A stretch of DNA of 64,000 nucleotides from Clonostachys chloroleuca (lineage: Eukaryota > Ascomycota > Sordariomycetes > Hypocreales > Bionectriaceae), in assembly GCA_037952775.1 (NCBI GenBank), contig JBANAY010000003.1, forward strand, positions 27,404,001-27,468,000. The letters run 5' to 3'. The translations under genes were made by a program, and so were the position numbers. Shown piece by piece: positions 57,446-64,000 of this stretch. The first letter of the stretch is position 1; every line of letters starts with the position of its first letter. The notes under the pieces were generated by a model that was given only the letters and a program-made list of their open reading frames with translations, did not search any database and was not told the DNA's origin.

Positions 57446-59248
57446 TTACTCCCTCTTATCCGGCACAACCCAATCCCGCTTTCCAACTGGCCAAAAAACC
57501 CTATTATAAGGCCCCCCCATCGCAATTTCCCGAGGAGGTACCGTCTCCGTCTCTGACTGTGTGGCTTCCTCGTCCCCACCCTCATCCTCATCCTCATGCC
57601 TGTTGCCATCGCCTCTCTTCCCTTTATGTAGCACCTTCTCAGATGGCCTGTTCTCATCTTCCCTCTTGTGTGGTATCATATCGTTAATCTTTTCAAATCC
57701 CGGAAGCTTAAAGTTCCGCATCAGCTCGAACACAGCCTGCTCCTCGTCCTTGGCCTCGACCAGCAGGTCGGTGTGCGGCGGGCAAGGCGGCAAGGTGGCG
57801 ACCCTGTTGGCGTGCTTGCGGCGGTCGCGGTCCGTGATGGCGCCCGGCTCGGACTCGCTGTAGTGCATACTCTGCGTGATGTCGTTGGGAGTCCACGTGG
57901 CGGCGATGCGGTCTCTCAGCGCGGGCTGGCTTATGTCTAGGGTGCCCTCCCGGACGAGGCGGGAGTCGAAGACGATGTTGTGGTGTTGGTAATTCAGCAT
58001 CAGCGGGATAGACAGCTTCTCGCAGATGGGCAGGAGGTCGTGCACGCCCCAGGAGACGTCGTCGTTCTCAAGCACTAGGCGGGCCCTGGCGCTCGGGGAG
58101 AGCCGGGTCGTGTAGTTGTGCTGGAACCGATCCAGCGTCGCTTCCTTGTCGTCGGGGTTGCGGTCCATATGAATGATTATGATGGCATCACGGTCTTGCC
58201 GGGGCGGAAGATTCAGCAGGGAGAGCATTTCATTGTGGTACTCGAGGTCACGGATTGTGGAGGCGATGACCTCCTCCTGGGAGGAACCAAGCTGAGTATG
58301 CTGTCAAGATAGTTAGCGTACGAGAGCCCCGCGCCCGAGAGACAAAGGAAGAGAGGCGAAACAAACCTGGCCTGGAAGGGTAGCCACTCGATGGCCTAGC
58401 TCCGCGATCACCTTGCCCGCTTCGGCGAGGACGCCGGCAGCGAAAGGCTCGAGCTTGTAGCCGTACTCCGAATGACTGGCAAACGGGCACATGCCGGACT
58501 CAAGCTTCAAGAATTTGATGCCGAATTTGTCGTTCCACCGAACCATTTTTGCAATGTCATGCATATTTGCCAAGCTCAGCTCCTTTAAATACCTCTCTCC
58601 CCGAGCGACATCTGGCGTCTTGCTCTTGTCAGGCCTATTCGTTATGGGGTCTTCCGGCTCAGAGGGCTTCTGCAGCGGATAGCGATGATCGATCAATGAA
58701 GCTTCATCGCACGTCCTGGAGCTGAAGACTGGGTGGTCCGCGGCGCGCAAGTACGTATTAAGAGGACCCTATTTAGCATTAACACAGGAGTTATAGGCAC
58801 CAGGGCGAGGTTGAGGTGGGAAAGCCGGGGGACAGTCTTTTCCGCGGTCTGACTGGAAAGAACTTACATATCCTAAGCGGCCATGCCAGGGGGTTGGGAG
58901 GTAACCGCTGTTCACCGCAGGACTCCGGGCTGCAGCCCGATCATAAGAAGCACCATAGCTGTCGCTTAAGCCTTTGCCTCCTCTTATGGAGTCTTCGTCG
59001 TTTTCTTCCGTGTCATCATCTCTTCCTCTGCTTTGCTCGGCGATTTCCTGGGTCTTCTGAAGCTGCAGAATCTGGCGTCTCGTCTCGCTGCGGATGTGGT
59101 GGTCCACATCTCTCAAATGTCTGATGGTCGCCTGCGAATGGGAATAGTCCGTAACGGGTTCTGCGGCCTCATCTTTTACCTGTTCGTGTTCCTCCCTAGT
59201 ACTAGCGCCCCCCACAGCATCGGCGTCGGGACTCTTCTCGAGAGGCAT
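57446..59248 (-). CDS. UVE1-like UV-damage endonuclease, altered active site
   Basis: Exons 59248..58868, 58768..58367 and 58300..57446 give 545 aa (introns 99 and 66 nt, phase 0). Start at MPLEKSPDA; an upstream exon is possible. A charged amino third precedes the TIM-barrel UvdE domain: RLGYGPLNTYLRAADHPVF, RTCDEASL, LANMHDIAKMVRWNDKFGI, CPFASHSEYGYKLEPFAAG, HTQLGS, IRDLEYHNEMLSLLNLP, RLVLENDDVSWGVHDLLPIC, MHYSESEPGAITDRDRRKH, VEAKDEEQAVFELMR. UVE1 cuts DNA 5' of UV photoproducts in nucleus and mitochondria. Residues expected to bind metal differ: THPGQ reads TLPGQ, and LD(F/Y)HHHNI reads LNYQHHNI. The family Glu-Asn-Asp-Asp and C-terminal EAK remain. It may be a catalytically weak paralogue. 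The acidic tail (DEDEGGDEEATQSE) is normal for the family. Confidence 0.9.
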
Positions 59249-59766
59249 AGCGGGTGGTAACGCCGTCACCAGGTGAAGACTGGGGTGAGGATCGTGCGTA
59301 AGAGTGACGCAACAGGGGAGTTACGAAGCTGTATATGCAGTAAGAACTGTCCTTATAAGAGACTGTGATAGTGAGACGATAGAAAATTTGTTTAGTTTGA
59401 GTTACGATTGGTCTTGACTATGAATATATAAGGGAGAAGGGAAGAAGGGGGAAAGCTGGGTATGGGAAGGTGCAAGGAGGGAGGGGCAAATACGGGTGGC
59501 GAAACCAAGACGAGCTTGTTTTAAGGTCATATATACAAAGGCAGAGTGACAGACCTTTGACTCTAGCAGAGTTTTCTCGTCTTACTTTCCCGGGTCAACA
59601 AGGCACGCCTGTGCGAGCTGGAACAACAGACTTCGGTCTACCGCAAGCGGACGGCAGTGGAGTCCCGGACAGACAATAGATAGGACTTGCACGCCGTTCG
59701 CCCCCAGAGCCAGGACACAACCCCATCGTCTTCTGTCTCGATCCAACCGCTGAGATGCTATCCAAT
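59249..59766. other. Intergenic, UVE1-like promoter side
   Basis: About 520 nt; no gene recognised. Purine-rich GAAGGG tracts around 59430-59490. Confidence 0.45.
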
Positions 59767-59983
59767 CAACCGGGTGACATAAGACATTGCACACCAAAGC
59801 AGTACTTTGATCCCCCGTTTTGCCAAACCCCTCATCTTTATAGCTTATTCAACCAGCAACTAATTATTATTTCTTCCTACAACTTAATAGTTTTAATTTA
59901 CTTTTTTAATGAAGTCCAGCTGTTCAAATAAGCACTGAAAAGGCCTAAAGTCTAAGTGTGTAATTTCTTATGTCACCCGGTTG
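59767..59983. mobile_element. MITE-like element with terminal inverted repeats
   Basis: A 28-nt sequence beginning CAACCGGGTGACATAAGA (59767-59794) recurs as its inverted complement at 59956-59983 with 26 of 28 matches. The 217-bp element has an AT-rich interior and no coding capacity, as expected of a non-autonomous DNA transposon. A clear target-site duplication was not identified (flanks AAT / TTAA). Confidence 0.65.
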
Positions 59984-60604
59984 TTAACCTACACCATGCA
60001 TATACCAACTGAGATTAATACTCGTTGGAAGGGACCCGTAACAGACGGTCCAGGTAGGGAGAGCCGGGCCACAGCTCCGGTTTATTAGTTTGAATCGTAC
60101 GGATTGTGGTGGTTTTGGTGACGACTAGTGACGACATTCTTAACCATGGGGCGAACTCGGGTGCTCCCATCCCCGCACCACGTACCGCAGAGTGAAGTTG
60201 ACAGGCAAAAGTAAGTACATGCTACCCCGGAACTGCACCTCCCTGTATCCAACTGACGTTTCTCATGCGGTGCAAGCTGTCACCTGCAACGCCATGTCGG
60301 AGCATCGGCTCCTGGGGTTCGCACTGTGAGGCTATGGGGATTGACCACGCCTACTACTCCGTTCTGGCAGGAGCTGCTGACTGCAGCATATATAGATAGT
60401 TCGATCTTCGTCGGCATATAGAGCTACCCTTTTCTCCATTTTATCGACCGTGGTTGGTATTCTCTTCTCCCACGCGGCCAAGGTAAATGGCTGCATGGTT
60501 TCCCTCTTCTCCGAGGGTATGCTTTTTACGCGATCGCCACCTTTAAAATGGCGATTGATATATGGCAGATTACTATCCGGTAGAGGGTGAAGCTCAACCC
60601 ATCA
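59984..60604. other. Intergenic, nothing recognised
   Basis: About 620 nt between the MITE-like element and a LINE remnant. No features I can support. Confidence 0.45.
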
Positions 60605-60898
60605 ACGCAACGCCCCCGTCTAGTGAGGTTGTTGAACACTACTAATATAGGCCTCTACCTCCGCCACCCTCTCCGTCACAGTCACGAAAGCTCCTATGAT
60701 GGCTTGCGCACCGACTTTCTGTACTCGATCTAATGTCTTTGCTCTTTTGCCGATGCAAGCATGCCGCCAGACATTGGAGGCGCAATCCACGACCGGAGTA
60801 AACAGTTGACGTGCTTTTGCTGGGTAAAAGCCCTTGAGCCTCTTGTGCCATTGCTGCCTCGAGTCCCTTCGACGCTTCACTCGCGATGTCTGGGTCAC
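60605..60898 (-). mobile_element. Non-LTR (LINE) reverse-transcriptase remnant
   Basis: Minus-strand translation HKRLKGFYPAKARQLFTPVV, then YASNVW-like CASNVWRHACIGKRAK, VQKVGAQAIIGAF and VAEVEAYI, which is the segment following the reverse transcriptase in fungal Tad/jockey-type LINE polyproteins. Only about 95 codons survive before a stop near 60620, and no endonuclease or RT catalytic core is present. It abuts the MULE remnant on the other strand, so one inserted into or was cut by the other. Confidence 0.7.
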
Positions 60899-61500
60899 TT
60901 TATGGCGCTGTATGTGGCTGGGTATCTTACGAGGCTTTACGGAAGGTTGAGGAGCAGCAGAAGCTACTGCTAAGAGATAATGTGCCGGGCTGCACTAGCA
61001 CATTTACTCGATCTCAGGGGCTCCCTTGTGCTCATACGCTCAAGGATCTACAAGAACGATCAAGCCCTTCTCCTAGAGAATTTCCATACACAATGGCATC
61101 TTAGCCATAGTGGAATCCTCGATTGCTGCTAGAGCCTTGTCAACAACAGCGCTGGCTCCAGCAACAACAGAGGCACCAGCAGTAGCAACGGCTACGGCGC
61201 TAACATATGATGACCCGCGGGCTATCTATCAGAGATATGTTGCGGCAAGAGATGCTTTGTATAGAGCGCAGTCTCACAGCAGCCTCAATTGGAAGGGGGA
61301 TAAGGAATATAGCAATGCCGACTATAACCGATGCCTTGGCGGGAAGCAGATGACTAAGCGCTCTACAATACCAACAAGCTCTCGGGAATGAGGGAATGGA
61401 CCAAAGAAGAAATGATGGCCTATCTTGACTGGAATAAGTCGGAAAACGAGCGTATTGATGCCCAAGTGATGGCAGTGCAACCATTTTCGAGCAGACGAGG
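60886..61500 (+). mobile_element. Mutator-like (MULE) transposase C-terminal remnant
   Basis: Plus-strand translation contains YEALRKVEEQQKLLL and the SWIM zinc-finger motif GCTSTFTRSQGLPCAHTLKD (CxF...GLPCAH), diagnostic of MULE transposases. After a stop and frame change it continues as LSTTALAPATTEAP, DDPRAIYQRYVAARDALYRAQ and CLGGKQMTKRSTIPTSSRE, then in a third frame EWTKEEMMAYLDWNKSENER. That is the fungal MULE carboxy-terminal tail. The catalytic DDE domain is missing. Degenerate and non-autonomous. Confidence 0.7.
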
Positions 61501-61787
61501 GCTAGGGCAGCTCTAGAAGGCACGTGAAAAGGATATTGAGGAACATTGGTCTTCGTGCCCAACTACGTATGTAGCTATATCTCATTTGCAGTCGTCTTAT
61601 TGAATGGGAATCCCTTTGTTGACAATTGAAAGCTTATATAATACCCGCCACCGCGTGACCAGGTGAAATCACACGGAACTTCCCCGCACCTGGCCCGTCC
61701 CGTTCAACCCACCTTGCCTACCTTCGACCACGACAGCTTCCGAGAGGCGCCTTGTACGCCTTCCCTTCTCTTGTCTCCGCTGCCGCC

Positions 61788-64000
61788 ATGGCAACTTCTT
61801 CCGAAGCAACAATTGTCGCCGCACCGAAACGAAGGAGAGGTACAGGAGACGTCACCGCGAATGCATGCACAGAATGTCGCAAGAAACGCACAAAAGTAAG
61901 CTGGCCCGCCCCTTTCGGCATATGGCTGACCGTTGACTCCAGCGTGACATAGTGTGACGGTCGACAACCTTGTAGCAGGTGCGAGTCGTACGAAATCGCT
62001 CATTGTATATACGAAGAGCGCGTCCGCCAGACCAAGGATAGCCTTCGCGACGAGGTCGAGCAGCTACGACACCAGAGAGACGATAGCGACTCCGTTCTCG
62101 CCGCCGTCGCCCGCCAGGACCTGTGGGAAGAGGTCACCATGAACCTGAGGGACGGATGGAGTACAAGCCGCATAGCCGGGTGGTTGAACCGCGCGTTACC
62201 TTCGGGAGAGAGCGCGCCTCTGGATCCTAATCATCCAGCCGGCCCATCCATCGGTTTAGGCCCCAGACCGGCCGCGGTCGGCGCAGCGTCCAGCCCTCAT
62301 CACCAAAGCACCCGCCAGATCGCCGACCAGAACAGCTCCCGGGAGCACCCCAGTACCCATACGATGACCATAAGTAGCGACTACTCGGGCCGGGATGTTA
62401 TGGATTGGAGCTCCGAGATCATCGGGAGGGGGAAACAACCCCTAGCGAGCCCCCGACTCGAGGGCCAAAGCTGGTCCGACCACCAGGAACCTGGCAAGAT
62501 AGACCAGGGCTCGGCACCACAAATTCCGGAGATGGATGTGCCGACTAGAAGATGGACTGATATCACTTCCGACATCAGACTGGTCCAGCATCTCCTATCA
62601 CTATACTTCTGCTGGGAATACCCAATATTCACACCGCTAAGCAAGGAACACTTTATCAAAGACTTTCAGGCCGGGCGTCCCAGGTTCTGTTCTTCTATCC
62701 TCGTCAATGCTCTCCTCGCCTTGGGATGTCGCTATACTCCTCAACCGGCCTTGAGGTCGAACCCCGACGACCCCTACACTTCTGGCGACCATTTTTTTGA
62801 CGAGAGCCAGAGGCTTTTTATCCAGGAAGAGAACCATCACAACATCACCACTGTCCAGGCGTTAGGGATAATGTCCATCAGGGAGGCCAGCTGCGGACGG
62901 GATGCCGAGGCTCGGCGCTATGCTGGACAGAGCATTCGCCTCGCGATTGACATGGGCTTTCACGAAAACAACGACGACACAGGCGACGATGAATATGTTT
63001 CCAGGGTTACCTTCTGGGGGGCATTTGCGCTAGACCAGTGAGTTGAACCCGGCTGCCATTTCGCAAAAAAAAATTCTCAGATTTGCTTACTGGCCCTTAG
63101 CATGTGGGCACTGGCAACGGGCTTCCCTCCGCAAACCCCAAGGTTGCCTACCCTTCCTCCCAAGCCGGCTATAATCGACGAACAAGAATTGTGGATTCCC
63201 TACACCTACAATAGTGAGCTCGTAACCTATGTAACCTTCCTAGCCCTTAGTCGAGGATAGATAAGGCTAACCACAATCATCGCTCTCTGAGCCCAACCGT
63301 TGCAAGGCTACTTGGCGCAGCCCTCTCATGTCCGATCCGTATACAAATACTTTTGCGAGCTCTACGAGCTTATTTCACAGTCTTTGCACAGCTTATATTT
63401 GCCCGGCCATCGGCTCAACAATCGGGACCTTTTGAAGGTCTATACGCGGTATCTAAGCTGGTACAACGACATCCCCGAGGATTTGCGGCTAGGACATAAT
63501 TCTACGCCCGCTGCCATAGTCGCGCAGTAAGTGATTCTTAGCCTTGCTAGTTCATACCCGACCGAACCGCTGACGCGTCTACGTCCAGCATGCATTACCA
63601 CTTCGCCATCCTACTTCTCTTTCGCCCCCTCATCAAGTTTAGAATCGTCGGGTCGAGCATATACCCTCGAGACTTGTGCCTGCAAGCTGCCAACACCATA
63701 CAGGATCTCCTACGCTCTTACTCGCAGCTTTATACTTTGAGCCACACGCCGTCATTTGTACCGCACATTACCTTGGCCTCCTCCATGATTTACCTTGCCA
63801 TCGGCACCTCTTCATCTTCGGCGCTGCCACCAATCAGTGGGACTACCCAGCCTGGCCCGGACGGACAAAAGCCCGTATTGGGGAAGATTGACGCGCCCTT
63901 GGCAGAAGCACTCAGTCGCGGGATTGCGGGCCTCCAGGAGATGGCGTCGTACCACCAATTTGCAGCACAAGCTCTGGATATCCTGCAATATCTGGCCAAG
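61788..64000 (+). CDS. NirA/NIT-4-like Zn2Cys6 transcription factor, 3' partial
   Basis: Exons 61788..61895, 61953..63037, 63101..63213, 63292..63526 and 63589..>64000, all in phase. The zinc cluster is split by intron one: ANACTECRKKRTK then CDGRQPCSRCESYEIAHCIY, the position typical of this family. A coiled coil (SLRDEVEQLRHQ) follows. The fungal transcription factor domain contains WEYPIFTPLSKEHFIKDFQ, CSSILVNALLALGCRYT, ALGIMSIREASCGRD, YAGQSIRLAIDMGFHEN, VTFWGAFALDHMWALATG and HFAILLLFRPLI. The arrangement matches the NirA/NIT-4 group, pathway-specific activators of nitrate assimilation, but many paralogues control other pathways and no nitrate genes are in view. It continues past the window. 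A TATATAAT at 61635-61642 lies about 150 nt before the start. Confidence 0.87.

Overview
The window is nuclear DNA of a filamentous ascomycete (Pezizomycotina). The evidence is many short GT-AG introns (about 46-99 nt, often with a CTAAC/CTGAC branch site), fungus-specific families (CFEM receptor, HET, DUF3176, Zn2Cys6 and Fungal_trans_2 regulators, highly reducing PKS, UVE1), dispersed 5S rRNA sequences, and relics of fungal LINE and Mutator-like elements. I cannot place it to genus from sequence alone. Exon coordinates were worked out by hand from splice signals and reading-frame continuity.

Layout. 0-10.6 kb: the end of a divergent Cdc37-like co-chaperone, an aldehyde dehydrogenase relic, a secreted GH43 glycosidase, a DUF2306 membrane protein and a decayed fungal-conserved gene. 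11.1-19.3 kb: one intact eight-exon highly reducing polyketide synthase (about 2600 aa, KS-AT-DH-MT-ER-KR-ACP) whose ER nucleotide-binding motif looks degenerate. 21.5-38.5 kb: a Pth11/rhodopsin-like 7TM protein, a carboxymuconolactone-decarboxylase-like protein, a flavin monooxygenase with three frameshifts, a GMC (alcohol-oxidase-like) oxidoreductase, a CFEM-7TM receptor, a Fungal_trans_2 regulator without zinc cluster, and a DUF3176 membrane protein.

38.7-54 kb: a frameshifted HET gene and a hydrolase fragment, then a compact group that looks like a biosynthetic or catabolic cluster with no backbone enzyme: cytochrome P450 (one frameshift), class III aminotransferase (with a GC-AG intron), Zn2Cys6 regulator divergent from an SDR, an EthD protein with an apparent signal peptide, and a second flavin monooxygenase (one frameshift). 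An M35 peptidase remnant follows.

54-64 kb: a gene-poor stretch with an intact-looking variant 5S rRNA gene and a truncated 5S copy, a UVE1-like UV-damage endonuclease in which several expected metal ligands appear substituted, a 217-bp inverted-repeat element (MITE-like), abutting LINE and MULE remnants, and the 5' part of a NirA/NIT-4-like Zn2Cys6 regulator running off the end.

Together this looks like an accessory, turnover-prone region. Long genes such as the PKS are open, while several oxygenases, the HET gene and two other genes carry inactivating indels. Which genes act with the PKS cannot be decided here; the PKS lies more than 2 kb from its nearest upstream intact neighbour.
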